Shown here piece by piece: positions 1-8,666 of a stretch of 64,000 nt of DNA. Location: NCBI RefSeq assembly GCF_021502585.1, contig NZ_JAKFGM010000002.1:372501-436500 (forward strand). The letters are read 5' to 3'. Numbering within the stretch: position 1 is the stretch's first letter; every line of letters begins with the position of its first letter. The stretch comes from Sphingomonas cremea. GTDB taxonomy: Bacteria > Pseudomonadota > Alphaproteobacteria > Sphingomonadales > Sphingomonadaceae. Position numbers and translations under genes: made by a program. The notes below the pieces were generated by a model, which ran no database searches, was not told where the DNA came from, and was given only the letters and a program-made list of their open reading frames with translations.

Positions 1-620
1 AGCACCAGCGCCAGGCTGTGCGGCGGCATCGCTTCCTTCAGGAAACCGATGCGCGGCCCGGCGAAAGCTACTCCGACGAGGCCCGCGACGCCGGCGTTGA
101 TGTGCACGACGGTTCCGCCGGCAAAGTCGATCGCCCCGGTCTGGAAGATCAAGCCGTCGTTCGCCCAGACCATGTGCGCGATCGGCGCATAGACGATGGT
201 CACGAACAGCAATGCGAAGACCAACATCGCCGAAAAGCGCACCCGCTCGACCAACGCGCCAACAACCAGTGCCACTGTGATTGCGGCAAAGCTCATCTGG
301 AAGCATGTGAACAAAAGCTCGGGGATCGCCTCTCCCGGCGTTGCCAGGGCCCACGCCGAATCGCCGTCGATCCCCTTAAGGCCCGCCTTGGCCAAGTCGC
401 CGACAATGTGACCGGTGCCTGAGAAAGCGAGACTATAGCCCCAGCCGACCCAGGCGAGGATGGCGACCGCGCCGACACCCATCACCTGGCTCATCACCGA
501 CAGCAGATTCTTGGCTCGGACCAGCCCGCCATAGAATAGAGCGAGGCCGGGAAGCAGCATCATCATCACCAGCAGCGTCGCGGTCAGCATCCACGCCGTG
601 TCGCCGCTGTTGACCTGCAT
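1..620 (-). CDS. amtB: Ammonium transporter AmtB, N-terminal part (cut by window edge)
   Basis: Inner-membrane ammonium/ammonia channel of the Amt/Rh family. The 206 residues visible begin with MQVNSGDTAW and run through about five hydrophobic segments. They include the family signature ALFYGGLVR (residues 27-35), the pore-lining stretch around TCFQMSFAAIT (105-115), a histidine in APIAHMVW (H149) matching the first of the twin pore histidines, and DFAGGTVVH (165-173). The rest lies beyond position 1. No cleavable signal peptide is obvious before the first membrane segment. No glnK (PII) gene, its usual partner, lies upstream; hutG follows in the same direction at the other end of a short gap. 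Confidence 0.93.
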   Translation of the reverse strand, partial: MQVNSGDTAWMLTATLLVMMMLLPGLALFYGGLVRAKNLLSVMSQVMGVGAVAILAWVGWGYSLAFSGTGHIVGDLAKAGLKGIDGDSAWALATPGEAIPELLFTCFQMSFAAITVALVVGALVERVRFSAMLVFALLFVTIVYAPIAHMVWANDGLIFQTGAIDFAGGTVVHINAGVAGLVGVAFAGPRIGFLKEAMPPHSLALV

Positions 621-689
621 CCCTGCCCCCTTGCTGCAGCGCACAAGCTGCAGTCATGGGCCCGGGCGATCAAGCCGTCGGTGAACTAT

Positions 690-1574
690 TCAACGCTGCT
701 CGAAGCCGGCCAGGCATTCGGCCACCCAGCGGCCGGCGGTCAGCGCACTGAGGTCGGTGGAATCGAGCGGAGGATCCCATTCGGTAAGGTCGATCAGCCG
801 GACTCTCGGATCGGCGGCCAAGGTTCGTGCTGCAATGAAGAAATCATGGGATGCCATCCCGCCCGGCCGCGCTCCCGGTGCCCCGGGCAGCTGGGCCCGG
901 TCGATCACGTCAATGTCGCAATCGACGACTAGCGCTTCGCAATGACGCAGATGATCGAGCGCTCGTCCGACCGCCCGGTCGATCCCTTCCGCTCGCACTC
1001 CCGCGATCGTCACGACAAGGTGCCCGCCATCGATCGCGTCGCGGTGCATGGCCGCCGAATTGGCGAATGGAGCAAGCCCGATCTGGGCTATGTTCGCCCC
1101 CGGCAGCCCATCTTCGCGCAGCGCCCGCACCGGGTTGCCGTTGCCCAGGCCCTGCGACGTATCGCGCATGTCGAAATGGGCGTCGAGGGTGATCAGCCCG
1201 ATCTTGTCCAGCGGGAGGCCGAGCGCATGCACGCCCGGCCGCGTCACCGCATTGTTGCCGCCGATAAGCAGTGTCAGTTCGTGCCGCTCGACGCTCCCCT
1301 TGCAGGCAGCGACAATCGACGGCGCAGCTTCCTCGATCGACAGTCCCGCGATCGGAACATCGCCATGGTCGGCGATCGGGGTCGACAATTCCTTGCCGGT
1401 CTCGACGTCATAGCGTCCGATCCGGCGAAGGGTCGCGCGGAGCACGCCCGGCGCCAGGTCGCACCGCCCCGGAGTGACCGACCCGGCATCGAGCGGGACT
1501 CCGACCATTCCGACCGGCGCGTCGGCGCCCTTTTCGACAATCAGTTCGGAAAGATTGGGCCAGCTGCTGCTCAT
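690..1574 (-). CDS. hutG: Formimidoylglutamase-like ureohydrolase (HutG type)
   Basis: Predicted last step of histidine degradation, hydrolysing N-formimidoyl-L-glutamate to glutamate and formamide. The 294-residue protein belongs to the arginase/agmatinase ureohydrolase family. It keeps DAHFD (residues 131-135) and a DCDID motif near residue 222, both metal-binding in the family. The first metal motif, normally GGDHS, reads GGNNA (105-109), so one expected histidine ligand is missing. Placement beside hutI, hutU and hutH supports the role. The start [10 protein letters not shown] is chosen because the sequence upstream does not resemble the family and would run into hutI. It is divergent from hutI with only about 29 bases between starts. 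Confidence 0.8.
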   Translation of the reverse strand: MSSSWPNLSELIVEKGADAPVGMVGVPLDAGSVTPGRCDLAPGVLRATLRRIGRYDVETGKELSTPIADHGDVPIAGLSIEEAAPSIVAACKGSVERHELTLLIGGNNAVTRPGVHALGLPLDKIGLITLDAHFDMRDTSQGLGNGNPVRALREDGLPGANIAQIGLAPFANSAAMHRDAIDGGHLVVTIAGVRAEGIDRAVGRALDHLRHCEALVVDCDIDVIDRAQLPGAPGARPGGMASHDFFIAARTLAADPRVRLIDLTEWDPPLDSTDLSALTAGRWVAECLAGFEQR

Positions 1575-1603
1575 GCGCTTGACGCTAGCACTCTCGCCGC
1601 CCA

Positions 1604-2833
1604 ATGCCACCCGGCATGTGGGATCGGCTACTGACTGACTGCCATGTCGCGACAATGGTCGCGTCGCCGGGCAATCCGCTGGGCCTGTTCCCCAATGCAG
1701 CGATCGGCATCGCCGATGGCAAGATTGTCCGCGTCGGCAAGCGCACCGAGCTCGCCGGATTCCGGGCAAAGGAAGTCACTCCCTGCGGCGGTGCCTGGGT
1801 CACGCCTGGGCTGGTGGACTGCCACACCCACCTGGTGTTCGGCGGCACCCGCGCCAACGAACATGCCATGCGCCGCGCCGGCGCCACCTATGAGGAGATC
1901 GCCAAGGCCGGCGGAGGCATCGCCTCGACCGTCGCGGCGACCAAGGCCGCCAGCGCCGACGAGCTGCGTGACACCGCCCGCCGCCGCCTCCACGCGCTGA
2001 TGCAAGGCGGCGTCACCTCCATCGAGATCAAGTCGGGCTATGGACTCGACACCGCGTCGGAAATCCGCCTGCTCAACGCCGCCCGCGCCATCGGCCGCGA
2101 CGAGCCGGTGCGGGTCGTCACCACACTGCTCGCTGCCCACGCGCTCCCGCCCGAGGCGAAGGAAGGCCCGGCGCGCGATGTCTATGTGAAAATGATCGCC
2201 GAGGAGATGATCCCGGCGGTCGCCAAGGCCGGTCTCGCCACCAGCGTCGACGCATTCTGTGAGTCCATCGCCTTCACCCCCGCGGAGGTCGAGCGCGTCT
2301 TCACCGCCGCTCGCGCTAATGGCCTACCGGTCCGGCTCCACGCCGAGCAGCTTAGCAACCAGAAGGGCGCCGAATTGGCCGCGCGTTACAAGGCGCTGTC
2401 GGCAGACCATCTCGAACATCTCGACGCGGCGGGCGCAAAGGCAATGGCCGCCGCGGGGACGGTCGCGGTGCTGCTCCCCGGCGCCTTCTACGCGCTCAAT
2501 GAGAAGAAGAAACCGCCGGTCGATCTGCTGCGCGACGCGGGCGTGGCCGTAGCCATCGCCAGCGACTGCAACCCCGGCACCTCGCCGGTGCTGAACCCGC
2601 AGCTCATCATGAACATGGCCTGCACCCTGTTCGGCCTGACACCAGAGGAAGCGATCGCCGGCATGACCATCAACGCCGCCCGAGCCCTAGGCCTCGCCCA
2701 TGAAGTCGGGACAATCGAAGCCGGCAAGGCCGCCGACCTCTGTGTCTGGCGGGTTAGCGAGCTATCGGAGCTGGGCTACTGGATCGGCATGCCGGGGCCG
2801 GAGCGGCGGATTTTCTGCGGACAAGATTCTTGA
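1604..2833 (+). CDS. hutI: Imidazolonepropionase HutI
   Basis: Third step of histidine catabolism: a cytoplasmic metal-dependent amidohydrolase that opens 4-imidazolone-5-propanoate to N-formimidoyl-L-glutamate. The protein has the amidohydrolase metal motif DCHTH (residues 72-76), followed by GGTRANEHAMRR, a later RLHAEQ and DHLEHL, and ASDCNPGTSP near the C-terminus, all typical of HutI. The length of 409 residues is normal. ATG at 1616 (MWDRLLTDCH) is an equally good start and would give 405 residues; neither has a strong Shine-Dalgarno sequence. It is followed after about 96 bases by hutU, with a palindromic repeat in the gap. Confidence 0.95.
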   Translation: MPPGMWDRLLTDCHVATMVASPGNPLGLFPNAAIGIADGKIVRVGKRTELAGFRAKEVTPCGGAWVTPGLVDCHTHLVFGGTRANEHAMRRAGATYEEIAKAGGGIASTVAATKAASADELRDTARRRLHALMQGGVTSIEIKSGYGLDTASEIRLLNAARAIGRDEPVRVVTTLLAAHALPPEAKEGPARDVYVKMIAEEMIPAVAKAGLATSVDAFCESIAFTPAEVERVFTAARANGLPVRLHAEQLSNQKGAELAARYKALSADHLEHLDAAGAKAMAAAGTVAVLLPGAFYALNEKKKPPVDLLRDAGVAVAIASDCNPGTSPVLNPQLIMNMACTLFGLTPEEAIAGMTINAARALGLAHEVGTIEAGKAADLCVWRVSELSELGYWIGMPGPERRIFCGQDS

Positions 2834-2840
2834 CCTTTGT

Positions 2841-2921
2841 CGTCATTGCGAGGAGCGCAGCGACGAAGCAATCCAAGAAGAGTCGGCGATGCTGGATTGC
2901 TTCGCTGCACTCGCAATGACG
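2841..2921. repeat. Palindromic intergenic repeat in the hutU leader
   Basis: Imperfect inverted repeat. The left arm (2841-2875) starts CGTCATTGCGAGGAGCG and ends GAAGCAATCCA. The right arm (2893-2921) starts TGGATTGCTTCGC and ends CTCGCAATGACG. The arms pair nearly throughout, with small bulges and a loop of about 17 nt. This sequence type is a widespread dispersed palindrome of bacterial intergenic regions, from general knowledge rather than a search. The right arm ends on the first base of the GAGGG ribosome-binding site of hutU. Confidence 0.85.
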
Positions 2922-2929
2922 AGGGACCA

Positions 2930-4591
2930 GTGACCACCAATCGACGCGACAACAGCCGCCATATCCGCGCGCGGCGGGGCTCCGACATCAAAGCGAAGCA
3001 TTGGACCACCGAGGCTGCGGTGCGGATGCTGATGAACAACCTCGACGACGAGGTCGCCGAGGACCCGCAAAGCCTGGTCGTCTATGGCGGCATCGGCCGC
3101 GCCGCGCGCGACTGGGCCTGCTATGACAAGATCGTCGAGACGCTGGAGCGGCTGGAGGAAGACCAGACCTTGCTGATCCAGTCAGGCAAACCCGCCGGCG
3201 TCTTCCGAACCCACAAGGATGCGCCCCGCGTGCTCCTCGCCAACTCCAACCTCGTCCCCCACTGGGCGACATGGGAAAAGTTCAACGATCTCGATCGCAA
3301 GGGGCTTATGATGTACGGCCAGATGACGGCCGGGTCGTGGATATACATCGGCAGCCAGGGCATCGTTCAGGGCACTTACGAGACCTTCGCCGAGATGGGC
3401 CGCCAGCATTATGGCGGCGACCTCAAGGGCAAGTGGATTTTGACTGGCGGGCTAGGCGGCATGGGCGGGGCGCAACCGCTCGCCGCGGTGATGGCGGGGG
3501 CGCATTGCATTGCGGTCGAGGTCCAGGACAGCCGGATCGAAAAGCGCCTCGAAACCCGCTACCTAGATCATCGTGCGACCAGCATCGACGAGGCGCTGGA
3601 CATCGTCGCCAAGGCGACCGAACCCACTTCAGTGGGCCTGCTCGGCAACTGCGCCGAAATACTTCCGGAAATGGTCCGGCGCGGCATCCGCCCCGACGCG
3701 GTCACCGACCAGACTTCGGCGCATGACCCGGCCAACGGCTATTGCCCGGCCGGCTGGACCGTCGCCCAGTGGATCGAAATGCGCGAACGCGATCCCGCCG
3801 CAGTCGCCGCCGCCGCGCGCGAGTCGATGGCGGTCCACGTCCAGGCAATGCTCGACTTCCAGAAGATGGGCATTCCGACCTTCGACTATGGCAACAACAT
3901 CCGCCAGGAAGCTTTCAACGAGGGCCTCAAGCACGCGTTCGACTTCCCCGCCTTCGTCCCCGCCTATGTCCGCCCGCTCTTTTGTCGCGGCGTCGGCCCG
4001 TTCCGCTGGGCCGCATTGTCGGGCGATCCCGAGGACATCGCTAAGACCGACGCCAAGGTGAAGGAGCTGATCCCCGATGATCCGCAGCTCCACCGCTGGC
4101 TCGACATGGCTAAGGAGAGGATCGCCTTCCAGGGGCTTCCCGCGCGCATCTGCTGGGTCGGTCTTGGCCAGCGCCACCGCCTCGGCCTCGCCTTCAACGA
4201 AATGGTGAGGAGCGGAGAAGTCTCCGCCCCCATCGTCATCGGCCGCGACCATCTCGACAGCGGCAGCGTCGCCTCCCCCAACCGCGAGACTGAGGCGATG
4301 CAGGACGGTAGCGATGCGGTCAGCGATTGGCCGCTATTGAACGCACTTTTGAACACCGCCAGCGGCGCGACTTGGGTCTCGCTCCATCATGGTGGCGGGG
4401 TCGGCATGGGCTATTCGCAGCACAGCGGCGTGGTGATCGTCGCCGACGGGACCGACGATGCCGCCCGCCGGCTCGAACGAGTCCTCTGGAACGATCCCGC
4501 CACCGGCGTTATGCGCCACGCGGACGCCGGGTATCAGATCGCAATCGATTGCGCGAAGGAGCAGGGGCTGGACCTGCCGATGATCAGTTAG
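2930..4591 (+). CDS. hutU: Urocanate hydratase HutU
   Basis: Second step of histidine catabolism: NAD-dependent hydration of urocanate to 4-imidazolone-5-propanoate in the cytoplasm. The 553-residue product carries the glycine-rich NAD-binding stretch [11 protein letters not shown] and conserved blocks [20 protein letters not shown] and [12 protein letters not shown]. The start is the GTG at 2930, giving (V)[10 protein letters not shown], with GAGGG at 2921-2925 five bases upstream. An in-frame TTG further upstream lies inside the palindromic repeat and its product does not resemble the family. The gene overlaps the stop codon of the convergent small gene at its 3' end by 4 bases. Confidence 0.96.
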   Translation: MTTNRRDNSRHIRARRGSDIKAKHWTTEAAVRMLMNNLDDEVAEDPQSLVVYGGIGRAARDWACYDKIVETLERLEEDQTLLIQSGKPAGVFRTHKDAPRVLLANSNLVPHWATWEKFNDLDRKGLMMYGQMTAGSWIYIGSQGIVQGTYETFAEMGRQHYGGDLKGKWILTGGLGGMGGAQPLAAVMAGAHCIAVEVQDSRIEKRLETRYLDHRATSIDEALDIVAKATEPTSVGLLGNCAEILPEMVRRGIRPDAVTDQTSAHDPANGYCPAGWTVAQWIEMRERDPAAVAAAARESMAVHVQAMLDFQKMGIPTFDYGNNIRQEAFNEGLKHAFDFPAFVPAYVRPLFCRGVGPFRWAALSGDPEDIAKTDAKVKELIPDDPQLHRWLDMAKERIAFQGLPARICWVGLGQRHRLGLAFNEMVRSGEVSAPIVIGRDHLDSGSVASPNRETEAMQDGSDAVSDWPLLNALLNTASGATWVSLHHGGGVGMGYSQHSGVVIVADGTDDAARRLERVLWNDPATGVMRHADAGYQIAIDCAKEQGLDLPMIS

Positions 4592-4884
4592 TTGGACGGC
4601 GCGGGCGGCGCCTTCTTTTCCGCATCGTCACCGACTTCGATTGTCAGCGGGCCGAATGTTTTGGCACGGTCGGGCGGCTGGACTCGACTGCAGCGCTGGG
4701 CATTGCAGGCGATCATCTCGCCGCTGTCTGTGTCCATGCGCACCACTGAGTCTCCGGTAGATGCGATCTGGTAGCGTGGTTCGCCCCGCGAATTGCCCCA
4801 TGACAGAATCAGCGCCGCGCCAACGATAGCGGCGGCGATGATCGCGGGTCCGCGCGCTCTACGGTCTTCCTCTGATGTCGCCAT
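4588..4884 (-). CDS. Small single-pass membrane protein of unknown function
   Basis: A 98-residue protein with a charged N-terminus ([12 protein letters not shown]), one hydrophobic segment at about residues 13-29, then a soluble region with two cysteines (C60, C65) and an acidic/proline-rich tail. The orientation is probably N-in with the tail in the periplasm. The start has a GGAGGG sequence just upstream. It lies on the opposite strand between hutU and hutH, so it interrupts the hut run. I do not recognise a family; the start signal and coherent TM-plus-tail layout argue that it is real. Confidence 0.6.
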   Translation of the reverse strand: MATSEEDRRARGPAIIAAAIVGAALILSWGNSRGEPRYQIASTGDSVVRMDTDSGEMIACNAQRCSRVQPPDRAKTFGPLTIEVGDDAEKKAPPAPSN

Positions 4885-4956
4885 TTTCGTCCCTCCGCCT
4901 CTTCTCCCGCTATAGCCCGCTGTTCCTCGCCGCCCAAATCTCCTAGACGCGCGCGC

Positions 4957-6465
4957 ATGAACGTGTTGAACCCCGAAGCCATCGACCTCGCGACCCTCCG
5001 CCAACTTTGGCAGGGCGCGCCCGTCAAACTCGACGACGCCAGCATGGACCGCATCCGCGCCTCCGCTGCGTCGGTCGATCGCATCGTTGCGGGGGGTGAG
5101 ACGGTCTATGGAATTAACACCGGCTTCGGCCTGCTCGCCAACACCCGTATCCCTGCAGAGCGGCTGGCCGAGCTTCAGCGCAACCTGATCCTGTCGCATA
5201 GCTGCGGGCTCGGCGATGCGTTGCCGCGCCAGGTCGTCCGGATGATGATCGTTCTGAAGCTGCTCGGCCTCGGCCGCGGCTATTCGGGCGTGAAGCCGTT
5301 GGTAATCGATGCCCTGCAAGGCTTGCTCGACCGGGACGCCATGCCGGTTATCCCCGCTCAGGGCAGTGTCGGCGCCAGCGGAGATCTCGCCCCGCTCGCC
5401 CACCTTATCGCCGCCATGATGGGGGAGGGGCGAATCGACGTCGCCGGTGAAGTTCTCCCTGCACGCGAAGCGCTCGATCATCTCGGAATGAAGCCGCTCG
5501 AGCTTGGCCCGAAGGAAGGCCTGGCCCTCATCAATGGCACCCAGGCCTCGACGGCCATCTCTCTCGATGCGCTGTTCATGGCCGAGCGGGTATTCGGCGC
5601 TGCCATCGCCGCCGGTGCGCTGTCGGTCGATGCGCTCAAGGGTTCGGTCAAGCCGTTCGACCCGCGAATCAGCGAAGTCCGTGGCCAGTCCGGCCAGATC
5701 CGCGTCGCGTCGCTTGTCCGCGAACTGCTCGACGGCAGCGCAATCGTCGAGAGCCATTTCCGTTGCGGCCGGGTGCAGGATCCCTACAGCTTCCGCTGCC
5801 AGCCGCAGGTCATGGGCGCCGCGCTCGACCTGCTCACCAACGCCGCCCGCACCCTGACCATCGAGGCCGGCGCGGTGACGGACAATCCGGTCGTGTTCGA
5901 GGATGAGGACATCGCCATCAGCGGCGGCAATTTCCACGCCCAGCCGGTCGCCTTCGCCGCCGACATCATCGCCATGGCGATGTGCGAGGTGGGGAGCCTG
6001 TCCGAACGCCGCACCGCGGTTCTGATCGACCCCAAGATGAGTGGGCTCCCGGCATTCCTGACAGACGATGGCGGAGTAAATTCGGGGCTGATGATCCCGC
6101 AGGTGACGCAGGCCGCACTGGTCGCCGAAAACCGCAGCCTAGCCTTCCCGTCGAGCGTCGACAGCGTGCCGACGTCGGCGGGACAGGAGGACCATGTCTC
6201 TATGGCCCCAATCTCCGCGCGCAAGGCTGCGAGCATTGCGAAGAACGTCGCCGGCATCGTCGCGGTCGAGCTGATCGCCGCCGCGCAAGGTGTCGACTAT
6301 CATGCTCCGCTCAAGACTTCGGCGAAGCTCCAGGCCGTCCACGCAAAGGTTCGCGCGATCAGTCCGCGCCTCGAATCCGACCGCTACTGGGCCGATGAAA
6401 TGGCCGCGCTGCAGGCAGCGGTGCTGGCCGGCGAAACCGGCCAGCTTTTCCGCCTGCTCGACTAG
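4957..6465 (+). CDS. hutH: Histidine ammonia-lyase HutH
   Basis: First step of histidine catabolism: non-oxidative deamination of L-histidine to urocanate and ammonia. The 502-residue protein has the Ala-Ser-Gly triad (residues 140-142, in GSVGASGDLAPLAH) that cyclises to the MIO electrophile. It also has YGINTGFG (51-58), LINGTQAST and the C-terminal block SVPTSAGQEDHVSM, all diagnostic of the aromatic amino acid lyase family. Length is normal. It follows hutU after a gap that holds a small opposite-strand gene, so it may need its own promoter. Confidence 0.96.
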   Translation: MNVLNPEAIDLATLRQLWQGAPVKLDDASMDRIRASAASVDRIVAGGETVYGINTGFGLLANTRIPAERLAELQRNLILSHSCGLGDALPRQVVRMMIVLKLLGLGRGYSGVKPLVIDALQGLLDRDAMPVIPAQGSVGASGDLAPLAHLIAAMMGEGRIDVAGEVLPAREALDHLGMKPLELGPKEGLALINGTQASTAISLDALFMAERVFGAAIAAGALSVDALKGSVKPFDPRISEVRGQSGQIRVASLVRELLDGSAIVESHFRCGRVQDPYSFRCQPQVMGAALDLLTNAARTLTIEAGAVTDNPVVFEDEDIAISGGNFHAQPVAFAADIIAMAMCEVGSLSERRTAVLIDPKMSGLPAFLTDDGGVNSGLMIPQVTQAALVAENRSLAFPSSVDSVPTSAGQEDHVSMAPISARKAASIAKNVAGIVAVELIAAAQGVDYHAPLKTSAKLQAVHAKVRAISPRLESDRYWADEMAALQAAVLAGETGQLFRLLD

Positions 6466-6468
6466 GCG

Positions 6469-6879
6469 CTATTGTTCGCCTAGGGTCGCCAGGATCTGGG
6501 CTGCGGTCATGGGCCCATTGGACGTTGTATCAGTGTGGCTGGCGATCATCGTTCGGAACTGGATGCTGGCACGAGGCCCGGACGCAATGCCCATCTTCTT
6601 CGCCGCTGCATCGACCGCATCGTCCTGTGCCTTAGTCGTCACGGGATTGATCACCAGATAGTCCCAGCTGTCGCCCGACGTATGAACATAGATTTGGGAC
6701 GCTGCCACGCCCGCTGCCGCGGCCGCGCGGTCTTGCTGCGCCATCCATTTCAAAAGGGCCACCTGCTGGCCCGGAGCCGCGCGATATAACGACACAATAT
6801 GCTGTGGCGCATCCTGGGCGATTGCCGGTGACGCAATTGCGCATGCGGCGGCCGCCGCAAAGATTATCCCTATTTTCAT
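6469..6879 (-). CDS. Small exported protein of unknown function
   Basis: A 136-residue precursor. The start MKIGIIF has a GGGG-containing Shine-Dalgarno region upstream and opens a clear Sec signal peptide (about residues 1-22, ending SPAIAQ). The mature part is predicted soluble and periplasmic, with WDYLVINPVTT and GPRASIQFRTM. Its shape recalls small dimeric alpha-beta barrel proteins, but this is only an impression. Longer in-frame starts upstream would hide the signal peptide and are rejected. It is convergent with hutH. Confidence 0.6.
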   Translation of the reverse strand: MKIGIIFAAAAACAIASPAIAQDAPQHIVSLYRAAPGQQVALLKWMAQQDRAAAAAGVAASQIYVHTSGDSWDYLVINPVTTKAQDDAVDAAAKKMGIASGPRASIQFRTMIASHTDTTSNGPMTAAQILATLGEQ

Positions 6880-7031
6880 TTCATTTGCCCCTTGTTCGGC
6901 GCCCGCGCGCCAGTGCAGCCTGCCCGTTGGCAGGCCGGCCAAGTCTCCCATGGGGACGCTACAGATGCGGGATCAGCGTCGCGCACTTAACGCATGTTAA
7001 GCGTTATCGGCAAGCGGCCGATAGATTGGGG

Positions 7032-7430
7032 CTAGCTCGGCACCCGTGTCCAGCGCTCGTTGTCGCACAGGAGGCCGCCCAGGATGCAACCTTGGACCTG
7101 CATGGAGTCATCGCCGAGCTGGCGGACCGTAGCGGTTGCGTGGGCATTGCGTTTGGGAACGAATGCGCGCCCGCGGAAGCGCCCGTCGCCGATCGGTTTG
7201 AGCCCGGTCAAGATCTGCGTGCCCACCAGGTTGGCGGTGCCCCCCTTGCGCGCCTTGGCCTTGGCCTTTTCGCTGGCCTGGACAACCGTACCGCAATAGG
7301 CGGTGCCGCAGCGCGCAACCTGCACGACGACAGTGCGCTTGGGGTTGGTCCACTTGCCCTCGATGGCCTGGGCCGAGGCCGGGGCCGACGCCAGTACAAT
7401 GGCCGCGATCGTGATGAAGAACTTACGCAT
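7032..7430 (-). CDS. DUF2147-type exported protein
   Basis: A 132-residue precursor with a signal peptide (MRKFFITIAAIVLASAPASAQ) followed by a small beta-rich domain. The pattern GKWTNPKRTVVVQVARCG...CGTVV near the mature N-terminus and the region G-DGRFRGRAFVPKRN match DUF2147 proteins, whose function is unknown. Four cysteines could form two disulfides. GAGG precedes the start. It is divergent from the PepSY gene across a 135-base gap containing a Fur-like box, so it may share iron control. Confidence 0.72.
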   Translation of the reverse strand: MRKFFITIAAIVLASAPASAQAIEGKWTNPKRTVVVQVARCGTAYCGTVVQASEKAKAKARKGGTANLVGTQILTGLKPIGDGRFRGRAFVPKRNAHATATVRQLGDDSMQVQGCILGGLLCDNERWTRVPS

Positions 7431-7503
7431 GGGTTCCTCTTGGCAGGCCAATGTGACGAAAATGGTGCCTTCAGCTTGACCTTAGATGAACGCGGTCGAT
7501 AGT

Positions 7504-7525
7504 TATTGATAATCATTCGCATCTA
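7504..7525. promoter_or_regulatory. Probable Fur operator
   Basis: The sequence TGATAATCATTCGCA (7507-7521) matches the Fur 7-1-7 pattern (TGATAATnATTATCA) perfectly on its left half and partly on its right. It sits 41 bases before the start of an iron-uptake-type PepSY membrane protein. Binding is inferred from sequence. Confidence 0.65.
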
Positions 7526-7565
7526 GACTAAGCGAATAGGGTATCCCTTCTCCGTTCGAGTTTTC

Positions 7566-8639
7566 ATGAAATTTCTGTCGTTCCTTCACCGCTGGTCCGG
7601 CGGGCTCATTGGCCTGCTACTCGCTGTCCTCGGCCGTTCCGGCGCGATCCTCGTTTGGGAAAGCGAGTGGATTTCACTGACCGGCACGCACGATCCGGTA
7701 GTCGAACGGATCGAAGTGCTAAGTGTCATCGCAGAGCGCGAAGTAGCCAGGGGCGCGACCCGCATCACCTTCGCCAGCCCAGAAATCGGCCTCCATTTGG
7801 TTACCCGCGATAGTGGCGCCGGCGCCTACATCGCGCAGGATGGCACGATGGTGGCGTCATGGTCGAGCCAATGGCAACGGCCGGAATTATGGATCTTCGA
7901 CCTCCATCATCACCTGTTTGCAGGCCATAATGGAGAGCTCGTCGCCGGTTGGGCCGGAGTATTCGGCCTGCTGTTCGTCATCAGCGGATCGATCCTGTGG
8001 TGGCGCAGCCGCCGTAACTGGCGGCCACGGCTTTTGCCCCGCAGATTTCAGCCAGGGCCGATCGTCAGCCATCATCGCGATCTTGGGATCATCGTCGCGC
8101 CGCTTCTATTGCTCAGCTTCCTCACCGGCACTGGCATGGTATTCAAGGAAGCGGCTGCAGCGGTATTAAGTCCGTTCGGCAAAATTGAAGCACGGGCCAA
8201 GCCACCCGAGATTGCGCCAACCAAGGGCCCGGCGCGGATTGCGACACTGTTGGCTGAAGCCAGGGCCCGCTTTCCCGACGCCGCTTTGCGCCGTTTGAAC
8301 GCACCGACCAAACCCGGCCAGCCCTGGTCGGTCCGCATGCGCCAGCCGTTTGAATGGTCCGTCGGAGGCCGGACCAACCTAACGTTCGATGGCTCGGGCA
8401 GGTTGATCAAGATCGACGATCCGGCCACTAGCAGCCGGGCGGCGTCAATCTATGAGAAATTCCTGCCGGTCCACAGTGCCAGGGTTGGAGGCATCGCCTG
8501 GAAACTGACGATGACCCTGTCTGGCCTCGGCCTGACCATCCTCGGGCTTTTGGCTACCTGGTCATTTTGGTTCCGCAAGGCGAATAAACGGAGGCGACCC
8601 GATAGTGAGGGAGCCGGCCTTGAGGTCGCCGCCGCGTAG
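7566..8639 (+). CDS. PepSY-associated TM protein (iron-regulated membrane protein)
   Basis: A 357-residue inner-membrane protein of the PepSY_TM type, often found with TonB-dependent siderophore receptors and thought to take part in reduction or release of imported iron. It begins FLSFLHRWSGGLIGLLLAVLG, the family signature. Further membrane segments lie near residues 125-143 (WAGVFGLLFVISGSILWW), 172-195 and 318-338. Periplasmic segments are in between, with the histidine-rich DLHHHLFAGHNGE (about 112-124). The probable Fur box upstream fits iron repression. No receptor gene is adjacent. Confidence 0.85.
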   Translation: MKFLSFLHRWSGGLIGLLLAVLGRSGAILVWESEWISLTGTHDPVVERIEVLSVIAEREVARGATRITFASPEIGLHLVTRDSGAGAYIAQDGTMVASWSSQWQRPELWIFDLHHHLFAGHNGELVAGWAGVFGLLFVISGSILWWRSRRNWRPRLLPRRFQPGPIVSHHRDLGIIVAPLLLLSFLTGTGMVFKEAAAAVLSPFGKIEARAKPPEIAPTKGPARIATLLAEARARFPDAALRRLNAPTKPGQPWSVRMRQPFEWSVGGRTNLTFDGSGRLIKIDDPATSSRAASIYEKFLPVHSARVGGIAWKLTMTLSGLGLTILGLLATWSFWFRKANKRRRPDSEGAGLEVAAA

Positions 8640-8666
8640 GGGAACCAGCGCCAGACGCATATGACA

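Noticed and set aside
2837-2929. A longer N-terminus for hutU starting from an upstream TTG
   Set aside because: It lies inside the palindromic repeat and does not resemble the family; the GTG with GAGGG fits better.
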